A stretch of DNA of 64,000 nucleotides from positions 26,839,772 to 26,903,771 of the forward strand of contig JAPTYO010000010.1 of the NCBI GenBank assembly GCA_036873135.1, written 5' to 3'. Source of the stretch: Clarkia xantiana subsp. parviflora. Its lineage: Eukaryota > Streptophyta > Magnoliopsida > Myrtales > Onagraceae. Position numbers and translations under genes: made by a program. Shown piece by piece: positions 47,198-58,345 of the stretch (position 1 is the first letter of the stretch; each line of letters begins with the position of its first letter). A model generated the notes under the pieces. That model worked only from the letters and a program-made list of their open reading frames with translations. It ran no database searches and was not told the DNA's origin.

Positions 47198-47330
47198 TCT
47201 GGGGGAGAATTAAAGACAGATTACAAAAGGGATCCATAATTGTGTACTCTTTTTCCTTCACTAGATTTTTATCCCACTGGGTTTTTTCTAGTAAAGTTTT
47301 AACGAGGCACAATTCCCTTATGAGCATCCA

Positions 47331-47560
47331 AGGGGGAGTGTTGTGAATATATGGATGGATGTTCAATATAGTTTACTTCCCCAACAAACTTAACTTCCCC
47401 CAATAAGGTTTACTTCCCCAACAAGCTTAACTTCCCCAACAAGGTTTACTTCCCCAACAAGCTTATGTAATTCTATATAAAGGGATGTTGTGCATGAGAA
47501 TAGATCCATCCAAAAATTTGCTATCTTTCATATTACTTAATGGATTGCAATTTAAATCGG
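47331..47560 (+). mobile_element. Polypurine tract and start of a copia 3' LTR
   Basis: AGGGGGAG (47331-47338) is followed by TGTTGTGAATATATGG, a typical copia LTR start. Tandem TTACTTCCCCAACAAG-type units of about 17 bp fill 47370-47465, and TATATAAA lies at 47474-47481. The LTR end could not be fixed because no second copy is in the window. Confidence 0.7.
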
Positions 47561-49452
47561 GCTTTATTTTGAAGCTATTGGACTTGGGTATATTGGTTCA
47601 TAATGGGCTGAGCCAATAAAAGTATGGCCCTAGCTATTTCCCACCTAGACCAAAAATCTAAGTAAACCCATTTAAGAGCTAGAATATATAAACGCAGCAG
47701 CTGAGTTGTTTTTTAGAGATACTCTCTTCTCTTGTTGTTGTTGTTACTTCTGCGGCTCAACCATGGCTAGGTAAGGGAAATAGCAATTCAACTCCTTCAT
47801 CTCTTCATCAAGCATCATGAGCACAAACGATATGGATTCATGCAACCGGGTATGTGCAATTTCAATGCCCATCTTGTAATATGTAATAATTTATCATTGC
47901 TAATTATATATTTAGTAATTTGATTCTTGGGTAATTCTGTCAATTCGGTTTAACACTTATAACACTGTTTTGTAACATACTCCACATTCTCATCTCTTTT
48001 GGTTTTGTTTTGATTTGGGTTAACTTAATTTTTTTTTTTTTTACACATTTCGTTGTCTTTTGCTGATTGCAAAACTATTTTCTTTCATCTTGTGAAGCCT
48101 ATGATTATTTATTATGTATATATATTTGTTTAATCTGTTAATTTAATATCTTGCTCCATTGTCTTTCTTCGTTTTCTTCATGACAATGGTGACGGGACCA
48201 AAACGAGACCTGATCTTCATCCACCGTATCAACATGAAGACTTGCTTGTTTCCCATCTATTCCAGCCGTCATCACCTCGATCGGTTTCTATCCAACTCCG
48301 ACCGGGTCAGCCGCCTCCTGATGCTCCGTAGGCACTCCTGGTAAGCTACGTCTCTTCTCTTCTTGTTATTTATCTTGATATACTACTATATTATTATTAC
48401 ATTAGGCTTAGTTCTTTTTTTTGGCCAAAACATTAGGCTTAGTTGAATAACTTAAACTTAATTAGATTAAATTTAATTAAAAACTAAAGAATTAATTGCA
48501 TATCTAAATTATATGTATATAAAGTTTTACTTTTGATCGTCAGTAAATTTGAAGATTATTAATGTTCCTAGGTTTTATTTTGTTTCCATAGCATCAGATT
48601 GTAGTTAATAATTACTTAGCGATGAAATTGGCAAACTTCATGTGAATTGAGTACCGGAATGGCGTAATTCAAAAATTTGTTGTTTTTAATTCGTAACGGA
48701 ACCCCCGAATTCGAATTTCTGATCGTAGACCGATTCAATACCTAGGTGTTTAATTCATTATTCCCTTGGTTATTTAGGTTTCTAGTTGCCTAATAATTAA
48801 CTAGTAACGACTCTTTTCAAAATTCACGTTGCCAAAACAAATTTGCCGTAGGTCAGATTTTAGGTCCGACACGAATAGTAGTTCTTATAAGAATGAAATT
48901 CAAATTCTTATTTCGAACTTTATTTATAGACAAATATTTATTTAAAATATAGTGAAACTTCGCATAGAAAATGCCAATGTCATCAAGTGAAAACTCATGT
49001 TATTTTTATTTAAAAACATATTTGATGCACAAATCAATGGTGTTTGGTGTAAATTGTTGTTTGAAAATATCAGTTTTAGGTAGAATGTTAAAGTGGGTTA
49101 AGAGTATACTGAAGACTTTTACTCACAAGTTTGAACTTATGAGATAGATGGTTAAATTATATGTTTTATGTCCTAACTGAGATATCAGAGCTGATAGTTC
49201 GAATCTCGGGGACAATGTTAAGAAGTGAAAAAAGAAATGTGTAAAATGAAAGTAACAAAAAAAAACCTACAAAATTAGTGACACTTCTATTATATTTGTA
49301 TATGAGAAAATTATTTTTATTTATTATGAGAAATTATTTTTATTAGGCAAAATATAAAGTAAATTAATTATGAGAAATTATTAGATTATAATTATGTATT
49401 AATTAAAGTTCTTTACTTAAAGTAAATTTATGTCCGTCTCTTATTCTATAGG
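47561..49452. other. AT-rich stretch without a confirmed gene
   Basis: A TATATAAA box (about 47687) and a GTTGTTGTT leader precede an ATG at 47763 that meets a GTAAGG donor after eight bases (ATGGCTAG). A 61-residue open stretch at 48159-48344 ends at a GTAAGC donor. Together these could be the first exons of a small gene, but no family was recognised and no later exons were found. Confidence 0.3.
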
Positions 49453-49461
49453 CTGAAATAG

Positions 49462-50711
49462 CGGAAAATTTATGAAATTGCCCTCCTACGAAGTTGTAAT
49501 TTGAAAAATGCCCTCCTGAAGATGAAATTTATGAAAATTCCCCGTCCCGCTGATAATATCAGCGGGATGAAAGTGACGTGTCAGCGGGACGTGACGTGTC
49601 CCGCTGAATGACACGCGTGATGATAAGTCATCACGCGTGTCAGCCGTCCCGCTGATATTATCAGCGGGATGAGAGTGACGTGTCAGCGGGACGTGACGTG
49701 TCCCGCTGACTGGCACTCGTGATAATAATGAAGTGTCGGAATTTGCGGTATGAATATAGGTTTTCGAGTGGAAACGGCAATCTGAGCAAGACCTATAGTA
49801 AACTATTGGGTTTGACGTTTATCGGCAAAATTCCTTCGTTCAGAGGTCGAAATTTGTAGTTTTATGTTTCTTCGGGTCTTTTTGTAATTTATCGGTTTTG
49901 TTAGGGTATGTTAGCAAGTTTCGGTTTTTGAGCTACGGTTAGGGTTTTTCTTTTCAGTATTTAATCTATGTTAGCCGTCATTTACATTCAGATTATTGAT
50001 ATATGAAAAAAAAAATGAGGTTTTCCTCTACCTTGCGTCAATTCTTCGGGTATTCTTAGAATCAACGAATTCTTGCGCCCTCTATCCATCAAATTCTTGG
50101 TATTCCCCTAGAATCAACTAGAATGCCAACATAGAGGAAAACCCGAACCGTAGAGGAAAACCTCAGTTTTTTTTTTTTATATATCAATAATCTGAATGTA
50201 AGACTGCTAACATAGATTACTGAAAAGAAAAAACCTAACCTAGCTCAAAAACCGAAACTTGCTAACATACCCTAACAAAACCGATAAATTACAAAAAGAC
50301 CCGAAGAAACATAAAACTGCAAATTTCGACCTCTAAACGAAGGAATTTAGCCGATAAACATCAAACCCAATAGTTACTATTGGTCTTGCTCAGATCGCCG
50401 TTTCCACTCGAAAACCTATATTCATACCGCAAATTCCGACACTTCATTATCATCACGCGTGTCAGTCAGCGGGACACGTCACGTCCCGCTGACATGTCAC
50501 TCTCATCCCGCTGATAATATCAGCGGGACGGCTGACACGCGTGTTGACTTATCATCACGCGTGTCAAGTCAGCGGGACACGTCACGTCCCGCTGACACGT
50601 CACTTTCATCCTGCTGATATTATCAGCGGGACGGGGCATTTCCATAAATTTCATCTTCAGAGGGCATTTTTCAAATTACAACTTCGTAGGAGGGCAATTT
50701 CATAAATTTTC
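49462..50711. mobile_element. Foldback TIR element, 1.25 kb, almost wholly palindromic
   Basis: Arms of about 560 bp (49462-50028 and 50158-50711) are near-perfect inverses around a spacer of about 130 bp. CTGAAATAG flanks both sides (49453-49461 and 50712-50720). The outer parts repeat CCCTCCT phrases, then carry local hairpins such as CCCGCTGATA with TATCAGCGGG and GCGGGACGTGACGTGTCCCG. No protein is encoded. Confidence 0.9.
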
Positions 50712-50720
50712 CTGAAATAG

Positions 50721-51077
50721 GAGACATATATAATCCAACTAATAATTTCTCTTATCTACTACATAGGTTGATTTGTAATGTTTTCATGGAGTGTTTAGTG
50801 CAAATTTGATCATCCTTAAACGTTAGATTTACCATCTTGGTCCTCAATCTCTTCAGTAGAAGCAATTGAGCTCTACTATTAAATGATCATTAATTAATCT
50901 CGACTCTGGAGTGACATGAATCCATAAAGAACCACAATAATTAAGCTGTTACTTCCAAAACTAACTCAGCCTTTAACAACACGTTGATCTTTATATTAAA
51001 GGAGGTGAATCAATCAATGAAATGAAATATTTCCTATTAATCTTTATTGCTAATTATTGCTTTTCAACATCCTATTT
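50721..51077. other. Gene-free AT-rich spacer
   Basis: Nothing recognised between the foldback element and the next family 2 copy. Confidence 0.5.
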
Positions 51078-51086
51078 TTTTTTTAA

Positions 51087-51848
51087 GGGTTAATAGGTCT
51101 TTTGGTACAACATGTTTGACGATTTTTTACTTTTGGTGCAACATTTTTTTTATACTTTTGGTGCAATACGTTTGCAACTTGTACCATTTTTTGTGCATCC
51201 GTTAGTTAACCGTTAAATAGTCACGTAACTTACACATGCCTAGTCCAAAATTTCTATTTTTTCAGTTTAGTCCTCAAATTTACTGTCCTAACTTTTTATT
51301 TTTGTAATTTAGCCCCTAAACAATTTCAACCGCACCCTAGGGCTAAATTGACATAGCCATGGTCCGCCCCATGGCTAGGTCGAGGTGACCCTAGCCATGG
51401 TTCGAACTAGTCATGGGTCGAAACATGGCTAAGTCAATTTAGCATTATGGTAAAATTGACCCAATTGGACCCTAAGTCTAAATTGACCTAGCCATGGTTC
51501 GACCCATGGCTAGGTCGGACAATGGTTAAGGTCGCCCATGTCCGGTGACCCTAGCCATGGGTCGGACCATGGCTAGGTCAATTTAGCCCTAGGGTGTGGT
51601 TGAAAATGTTTAGTTGCTAAATTGCAAAAATAAAAACGTAGGATAATAAATTTGAGGACTAACCTGAAAAAAATAGAAATTTAGGGCTAGACATGTGTAA
51701 GTCACGTGCCTATTTAACGGTCAAACTAACGGATGCATCAAAAGTGGTACAAATTGCAAACATGTTGCATTAAAAGTATAAAAAAAAAATGTTACACCAA
51801 AAGCAAAAAATCGCCAAACATGTTGTACTAAAAGACCTATTAATTTTA
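51087..51848. mobile_element. Foldback TIR element, family 2, copy c
   Basis: Starts GGGTTAATAGGTCTTTTGGT and ends in an inverse near 51848. TTTTTTTAA lies on both sides (51078-51086 and 51849-51857), which is low-complexity. Core palindromes GACCTAGCCATGG...CCATGGCTAGGTC recur about four times. It lies about 180 bp beyond the stop codon of the LEA_2 gene. Confidence 0.85.
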
Positions 51849-52027
51849 TTTTTTTAAACATATACAAGTTTGCACTGTGGATGCTCTTAACCTCACTTGA
51901 ATTTAGTAGTAAACTTCATTCAACTCAACTATCTCGATCTTTAATTAAAAGAGTTTTTCAACATTTTTGTTCCTTTAAAAATCGTGTCACCGAGACTATA
52001 ACACACCCGTAAAAAGGGCTTTAATTT

Positions 52028-52672
52028 CTACAAGTTGGACTTATACGTACATACTTGATTGGAAACACTATTGTTGGAAAGGAACACCGTGAAATTACAC
52101 GAAGTGACGGAATGGAAGGGAATCTTAAGCACGACGATCTTAACCTTACCCGACATATCTATGTAACTATTCAACGGCAGCGACCCCGACAGAACATCAC
52201 TCATGGCCTTAGACTCCGTCAGCAACTTGCCGGCCAACAGAGTCAGTGTCAGGTTCATGGGCTTCGTCTGGCCGGACGATATCTTCCCCGCCGGGATCGG
52301 AACCCCGCCGACCATCTCCCCCCTGTAATTCAGCGAGGCGGTGCTGTCGCCGTACCAGGCGGTGAATTTATTAGGGTTTTTGACGGATACGCCGATACCC
52401 ACCGTCAAGTTGATGTCCACCTGCAGGCGGAGCACGTCGACGGAAAATTTGAGGCCCTTGACGGCGACGCTGTCGATGGCGGTGATCGGTTTTCTGGCCT
52501 TGAACACCGTGAACGCCAATATTACGATGAGAAGGACAACGAAGATGGTGACCAGGGCCGCTGCGAGGCAGACGTTCCGGCAGGTGCAGCAGCGGCGTCT
52601 CCGGTGTGGTTTCATCTTGGAAGATGGGCCGCCGTCTTGGCCGTTCCTTAGGGCGGCGGATTCCACTTCCAT
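52028..52672 (-). CDS. LEA_2 / NDR1-HIN1-like (NHL) membrane protein
   Basis: Single-exon gene for a 214-residue protein of the late embryogenesis abundant hydroxyproline-rich glycoprotein family. A basic, Cys-rich cytosolic N-terminus (KPHRRRRCCTCRNVC, residues 21-35) leads into one membrane helix (about 35-57, LAAALVTIFVVLLIVILAFTVF). The rest is an LEA_2 beta domain with VDINLTVGIGVSVKNPNKF, ASLNYRGEMVGGVPIPAGKI and PLNSYIDMSGKV. NLT sites are potential N-glycosylation positions. Such proteins sit in the plasma membrane or ER and are linked to stress or pathogen responses; a specific role cannot be read here. The frame is complete and GC-richer than its surroundings. Confidence 0.93.
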   Translation of the reverse strand: MEVESAALRNGQDGGPSSKMKPHRRRRCCTCRNVCLAAALVTIFVVLLIVILAFTVFKARKPITAIDSVAVKGLKFSVDVLRLQVDINLTVGIGVSVKNPNKFTAWYGDSTASLNYRGEMVGGVPIPAGKISSGQTKPMNLTLTLLAGKLLTESKAMSDVLSGSLPLNSYIDMSGKVKIVVLKIPFHSVTSCNFTVFLSNNSVSNQVCTYKSNL

Positions 52673-52712
52673 GACGTCGGGGAGAGGATGGGAGCGGCGG
52701 GGGGTTGAGATG

Positions 52713-52719
52713 TATATAT
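52713..52719 (-). promoter_or_regulatory. Possible TATA box of the LEA_2 gene
   Basis: ATATATA on the minus strand about 41 bp upstream of the ATG. This would leave a very short 5' UTR, so a more distal start is also possible. Confidence 0.35.
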
Positions 52720-53289
52720 GGTGTACTCAGTCGTTATTTTTTTGTTGTTATAGAGATAAATAGAAGGGAAAGAAACATTTGATTTTTAGATACAGGTGAT
52801 AGTTGGGAGTTGTGAGCTCTCTAATTAAATGCCTCCCAACAGTTTTTGTTTTTCAGTTTTTTTCAAAGAAAACGTTTCTTCTTTCTTTTATATATATTTA
52901 CCTTTTCTTTTCAATATAATCAAGTGGCCAGAAAAATAATAATCTTTTAGTTAAGGTTGATAACGACAAAATCAGTAATTTTGAGATTTATCAATACTTT
53001 TTTAAGTTTAAATTTATATATTTTATGACGTGGCACATTGAGTAATTATAAATTTTAGAATTAGAATGCACCCGAAATTAATTAAATCATTTACTATGCA
53101 TCTTTTGCCGGATTTTACTCGATGAAATCTTATATTAAAATAGCATATGCATTTATTATTTATTACTTACTATAATAACGTGGCTACATTAGAAATATAT
53201 GAGTATGTACCGTATAAAAAATTATAATTATTTAATTACGATTTTCAAAGTAGATAATAAATAATAATATTATTATATAGTTAATAAAA

Positions 53290-53705
53290 GTAGACAATTG
53301 GGGTTTATGTCCTAATTGGCTCGGGTCGAGCCCAAGTCTATGTCCGACCAAAGTTAGGGTCAGCTAGGTCATGTGACCCTATCAAAGGTCGGACATAACC
53401 ATAAGCTCGATCCGGGCTAGGTCAATCGAGCCAAGGTGTCAATCAGAATAAGTTTAGAGAATAATATACAAAAAAATCAATAATATAAATTGGAGGGCTA
53501 AAATGAACAAAGTAAAAGTTTGAGGCTAGTCATGTGCAAACCACGTGACTATTTAACGGTCAAAATTAACATTTAACTAACAGATGCACCAAAAGTGTAT
53601 AAGTTTCAAACGCATTGCACTAAAAGTATGCACAAAAAAAAAATTACATCAAAAGTCAACATTGATCAAACATCTCGTACCAAAAGATATTTTAACCTTA
53701 ATTAT
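53290..53705. mobile_element. Family 2 TIR element remnant, copy d
   Basis: It has the family core (GACCTAGC, GGTCGGACATAACC) and a right arm (CACGTGACTATTTAACGG, ATGCACCAAAAGTG, ACCAAAAGATATTTTAACC) similar to copy c. The left arm is largely missing, so it is a truncated copy. Confidence 0.7.
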
Positions 53706-54111
53706 TGAGTTTTGTGCAAAAAGTTATGCTAAATTATTACGTATTAAAAATTACATTTTTTATTATTAGTCATAGTTTTTTTTTTCTCATTATACGTATA
53801 ATTAAATATATTATATTTTATATCATTAGAAAGCTCCCCGCATCTATTTTCACATGAAACAGTTTGTTTGTAAATTCAAGCAGCATACAAAAAAGTTTTA
53901 ATTTTTAATTATAATATGAATAAGAAAAAGTTAAAAAATATGATAAGAACCTAAATATGGCTCTAAATATACATACGATGTTGCGATTTGGTGTTCCGTT
54001 TTTTTTTTCTTCAGTTGATCTGAGTATTCTTAATCAAATTCATTAATTCCTTTCGTTTCTTTTGATCAATCTCACATACAGTAAGGGTTAGTAGATTTAG
54101 AAGAGTGAACT
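53706..54111. other. Gene-free AT-rich stretch
   Basis: No feature recognised. Confidence 0.5.
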
Positions 54112-54460
54112 CTAAATCCATACACCTCTAGCATTAACACGACCAAACCATTCACCCAACTCAATAAGATTTAGAAAAAAAAAAAAAAAAACCATAAAAC
54201 CATATATACTATAAATTATAAAACCTTATTGTGTTCGGTGAGCGATTTTGTTGGGTTAACACTAGATGCTAAAACTATTTAAATAGTTTTATCAGTTTTA
54301 TCATATGTGTTTAACCCGGCCAAACAATTCACCCAATATAATTTTTTTGGTAAACACCCAACACAATAGAGTTTAACAAACAAAAACAAAAAACTCATAA
54401 AACTACGTAAATTATAAATTATATAAAATCTATTTGGTGAACGATTTGAAAGAATTCATC
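54112..54460. repeat. Small inverted repeats, MITE-like
   Basis: GCATTAACACGACCAAACCA...CCCAACTCAATAAG (54130-54170) pairs imperfectly with CTTATTGTGTTCGGTGAGCG...GGGTTAACACTAGATGC (54229-54270). A second similar pair follows (TTAACCCGGCCAAACAATTC near 54311 and TTTGGTGAACGATTTGA near 54429). Borders and target duplications were not resolved. Confidence 0.45.
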
Positions 54461-54832
54461 CTAAAGATAAGATAATCATCTAGAATTAACCCAACCTATC
54501 TAACCATGGTTTGGGTATAGTTTGATTTGTTAAGGGACTCTAGCTATGAGCATCTCCTATGCAACATGTGACTAACTTACTCTCCTTAACAAGATAGGGA
54601 CTAATAAACTACCACCACCTCTCATTTTCGCATGCATCAACGTGATTTGGGCCCGAACCAAATTATAGCAAGTTGGATGAAAAGTAATATTGGGCAAAAA
54701 GAAACAACTAATTAATCATCTGAATCATCTGCTTCGTTACTTCTGCATTGTCTGGTGGTCTCACTAGCATTGGTGGTTGTTGTGGCAGTTATAATCAGTT
54801 TGTTTTCTGGGATCTTCGTCAGCTGGTTTGAG
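54461..54832. other. Gene-free stretch before the LINE-like frame
   Basis: No independent gene supported; the last part probably belongs to the LINE-like element leader. Confidence 0.4.
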
Positions 54833-55632
54833 ATGGCAACACACGGTCCTGACGTGGATGGGGCGTGCCCGGAACGTATCCGTTTGGGGCTTGTCCGTGA
54901 GTCGTCGGGTGACAGTAATCTCATTTGATATGTGGGGAGAATGATTTCCGATAAACCGGTTAAGAATCTAGCAATCCAAAAGGTTCTACAGGTTGCTTGG
55001 GCAAAATTTGTTGGTATTACTTTGGAGGAGATTAATGATAATACTATGTTGTTCCGATTTGGCAGTCAGGAAGTGATCGATGCGATTCTTAATCAGGGAC
55101 CATCGGATAAGAAGAGCTTAGCGAGTATGGAATTTCACCGCGTGCACTTTTGGGTCCAGGTTCATGGTTTGGAGTTGGGTCAGATCAATGCCACGAAGGG
55201 CAGGCTGATTGGTTCTCGAATTGGAGAGTACGTGGACGTTGGAGGGGATGAGGGTTTCACACGTGAGGTTCTGAGGATGAAAGTAATAGTGGACTCTACC
55301 CGGCCATTATTTCCGGGGTTTTGGTGGTCGAACGATGACGAGGAGGAGTGTTGGGCGGATGTCTTGTATGAACGGCTCCCAGATTTCTGCTTTGGCTATG
55401 GTAGGCTCGGGCATTCAGTCTCTGCCTGCAAATGGACATTAGTGATGTCGTCTGCTAAGCCAGGGTTTCCGATGAACGGTCAGTGGCTGACGGCTGTGAG
55501 GTCTAAAACTCTCATTCAGAGGGTGAATACGGAGGGGAAGGATGGGGATTTGGATGGCCTCATAAGGTGGAAGTCGGTATTGGATAGGGCTGCAACGTCT
55601 GCTGGTTCTAAGATTGTTGGTGGCATGCACCC
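54833..55632 (+). pseudogene. LINE-like ORF1, DUF4283 and CCHC knuckle (5' part, interrupted)
   Basis: From 54932 the frame is open: DKPVKNLAIQKVLQVAWAKF, TMLFRFGSQEVIDAIL, FHRVHFWVQVHGLEL and IGSRIGEYVDV, matching DUF4283. Then YERLPDFCFGYGRLGHSVSAC follows, a zinc knuckle of the type found after DUF4283 (third position Y instead of the usual C). An in-frame ATG at 54833 begins further upstream but a TGA at 54926 intervenes. Such proteins are ORF1 of plant non-LTR elements and nucleic-acid binding. Gypsy element B cuts the frame at 55632, and it resumes in phase at 63555. Confidence 0.82.
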
Positions 55633-56256
55633 TGATGGGTTTCGATATAGCCGTTAGGCCCATTAACAACGAGTAAACGGTGAGTAGGCCCACTGGGCTC
55701 CAAAAGAGGCCTAGAGGATCAATATGAGGGGTCCCGACAAGGTCGGTCCCGATATATGAGCTGGACGCTCCCAATGGAATGCCTTTGAGTAGGCCCCGAT
55801 GTTGAATCCCTGAGGATGTTGGCCATGTCCCGATGACGAGGGGCCCCGAGCGGTGACCAAGGGAGATAACTCTGGAGTCTCCGATATCCGTCGGGACTTG
55901 CCACCAGAGGATGAGGCCGAGAAACACGCCCACTATCAGCGTAGTGGGGAAGTGGCCTGAAAAGACGGAACGTGGGCAAGTGGCCGAGATAAATGGAACG
56001 TGGGCTAACTGCCCCTGGCAGTTATCTCAACAGGTAACTGGGGTAACTCCTCCCCTATATAAAGGAAGGAATTACCTCAGAACGGACACTGACACTCATA
56101 CTCTCATACATACATGCCTACATCGAGATACTCATTTAAGTATCGGAGAGGGATTCTGGGTCACCGCCCGGTCTATCCCTTTTTGCAGGATTACTTGGAG
56201 CAAAGGAGTTCAGACTTCCGTCAAGAACGTGCCGGAGTTCCAATTGTGATCCAACA
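55633..56256 (+). repeat. 5' LTR of gypsy element B
   Basis: TATATAAA at 56056-56063. Matches 62931-63554 at equal length. Confidence 0.95.
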
Positions 56257-56274
56257 TTGGCGTCGTCTGTGGGA
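56257..56274 (+). other. Primer binding site of element B
   Basis: TTGGCGTCGTCTGTGGGA abuts the LTR end. Similar to element A; tRNA not assigned. Confidence 0.75.
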
Positions 56275-56307
56275 ACGTAACAAAAAGCAAATATAGCTTC
56301 TACCCGA

Positions 56308-57855
56308 TTGATGGCTGGCAAGCAGAAGCAGAAGCAAGGGCAATCCGGCGGTTCCCGCCATCCTGCTGGAACTCTGAATTCGGGGCTACCGGAGTGCAGT
56401 GTTGATCGGAATGATCCTCCCCCTGCTGGTTCCCAAACAGGGGGGCATCATGACGATCACGAGGATTCCGTTCGAGACTCGTTGGAGGACAGGGAGGAGA
56501 TCCCGATGAGGGACCAGGATGCTCCTTCAAAGGTGGACTTTGCGAAGGCTGTGATGGACGCCATGCCGACATTCCTGGAAACCATGGAGGCTTTCCTGGA
56601 CCGAAGGGAGGCTGCCAAGAAGAAGGAGGAAGAGTTGCCTCTGCCTCCGCCGAGGGAGGATCGGAACGGGCAGGAGGCCCAATCCGAGCACCAGGACAAG
56701 GGCAAGGACCCCGCTCAGTCGGAGCAGTTCGTGATTGATGGGCCTGGACCGGTGCAGCATAGGACCATCCCTCTTAATGGTCCTATCACCCCCGACCAGG
56801 TGGTGAAGATCGTGAACATCTGTATGGGGGACCAGAAGAAGATGGTGTCGGAGCTGAAGGATCGATCCACTCATCCCTTTGTTCCCCGATTGCTGAACAC
56901 CATTGTCCCGCCAGGACTTGGTATCCAGACGATCAAGGAGTATGCTGGCGAAGGAGATCCAGTTCGCCATGTCCAGAAGCATGTTATGGCTTGTCTAGGC
57001 AGAGCCACGGATGATGATATAGTGTGCGTTCTGTTCCCGGCCACACTTAGTGAGAGGGCCCTGACGTGGTTCTTCAGCCTTCCTCCAGGGTGCATCTCTA
57101 CCTGAACCCAGATGGATGACCGTTTCATCCAGCAGTACCAGGGCCGTCGGCGTCTCCTGAAAAGCGCGAGGTCCCTGGCTGAGGTGGTACAGAGGCCCAA
57201 TGAGTCGCTGGCGCATTATTACCAGAGTTACACCGCCAGCGTGGCCGAGATTGATGAGGAGATGTCGGAGGGAGAGACCATCCACACCTTCATTCGGAAC
57301 CTGACAGCACCATATGGTTCCGACCTGATGCACAGCGTGGCTGAGAAGGCTGTGTGGAACATGGAGGCGCTGTAGAAGAGGGTGAAACAGCAAATCGACG
57401 TGGAGGAGTCGAAGATAGCTTCCGGAGAGCTCGATCCTCCGAAATCGAACAAGGGGAAGCAGTCGTCCAAGCCATCAGACGATCGCAAGAGGAAGGATAA
57501 ACCCGAGAGCAGTCGGGGTCGAGGCCGCTCTGATCGGAGGGAAGACAAGCGTCCCTCGAAGTCGGACAAGCGGGAGGACCGTTACACTCCTCTTATTTGC
57601 TCCGTGGGTGCTGTGTTGGCGGTGATGGATCGACAGGGTATCGCCAGGTACCCCCCGAAGAAGGATGGAGAGTTCATGGGAGCCCGCACCGATCGTTATT
57701 GTCGTTTCCACCGCGTCAGCGGTCACGACACTAACCACTGTCGGGAGTTGAAGAAGGAGATTGAGAAGCTGATCCAGAAGGGGAAGCTCAAGGAATTTGT
57801 GGCTGGGCGACGGAGCCGATCCCGTTCCCGGTCCCGATCGCGGTCTCGTTCCTGA
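56308..57855 (+). pseudogene. Gag of gypsy element B
   Basis: It begins with a basic Gln-rich start, then acidic linkers and a gag domain: HPFVPRLLNTIVPPGLGIQT, KEYAGEGDPVRHVQKHVM, FPATLSERALTWFFSLPPG, ESLAHYYQSYTASVAEID. A histidine/cysteine knuckle follows (YCRFHRVSGHDTNHC, near 57697-57740), then KGKLKEFV and an Arg/Ser dipeptide tail. In-frame stops: TGA at 57103, TAG at 57373, TGA at 57853. Each is one transition away from TGG, CAG or CGA. The frame otherwise continues straight into protease. Confidence 0.92.
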
Positions 57856-57951
57856 TCCCGCGATCGGTCCCCGAAGAAGAAGAAGTCTGAGCCGGAGCCC
57901 TCGGCCAAGGAGTCTTCCGATACCTGCAAGGAGAAGCGGGGGACCATTAAT

Positions 57952-58345
57952 GTGATCCATGGGGGATTTGCTGCAGGAGGTGATACCACGGCATCTCGAG
58001 AGGTCTATGCTTCTCGAATTCCTGTTGCTGTGGTGCTGGGCAAGAGGGCCCGATCTTGGACCCCGAAGGAAGAGATGGTGATTTCCTTCTCAGCGGAGGA
58101 CCTGATAGGTGTGGAGACCCCGCACGATGATGCTTTGGTCGTGACCCTGAGCGTGGATGGGTACGAGATGAAGCGAATCTTGATTGATGGAGGGAGTTCC
58201 TCCGACATTTTGTTCATGGATGCGCTGGAGGCCATGGGAAAAACCAAGAAGGATCTGAAGCATGTGGACTTCCCGATGGTCGGATTTTCTGGCTCTACCT
58301 CTTACTCGGTGGGGATGATTACCTTACCGGTTGAGTTCGGTAGTG
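57952..58345 (+). pseudogene. Aspartic protease of gypsy element B
   Basis: MIHGGFAAGG, then TPHDDALVVTLSVDGYEMKR and the active-site block ILIDGGSSSDIL (58177-58212), then FPMVGFSGSTSYSVGMITLP. The frame runs on from gag. Near 58335-58365 the conserved frame moves by one base: the following GTYNAIIGRTTINP is read in another frame, so there is a frameshift at the protease end. Confidence 0.9.

Noticed and set aside
52055..52651. 198-codon open frame on the plus strand
   Set aside because: It is the antisense shadow of the LEA_2 gene.
54112..54460. Attempt to define exact MITE borders and target duplications
   Set aside because: The inverted repeats are imperfect and overlapping, so only a low-confidence repeat is reported.
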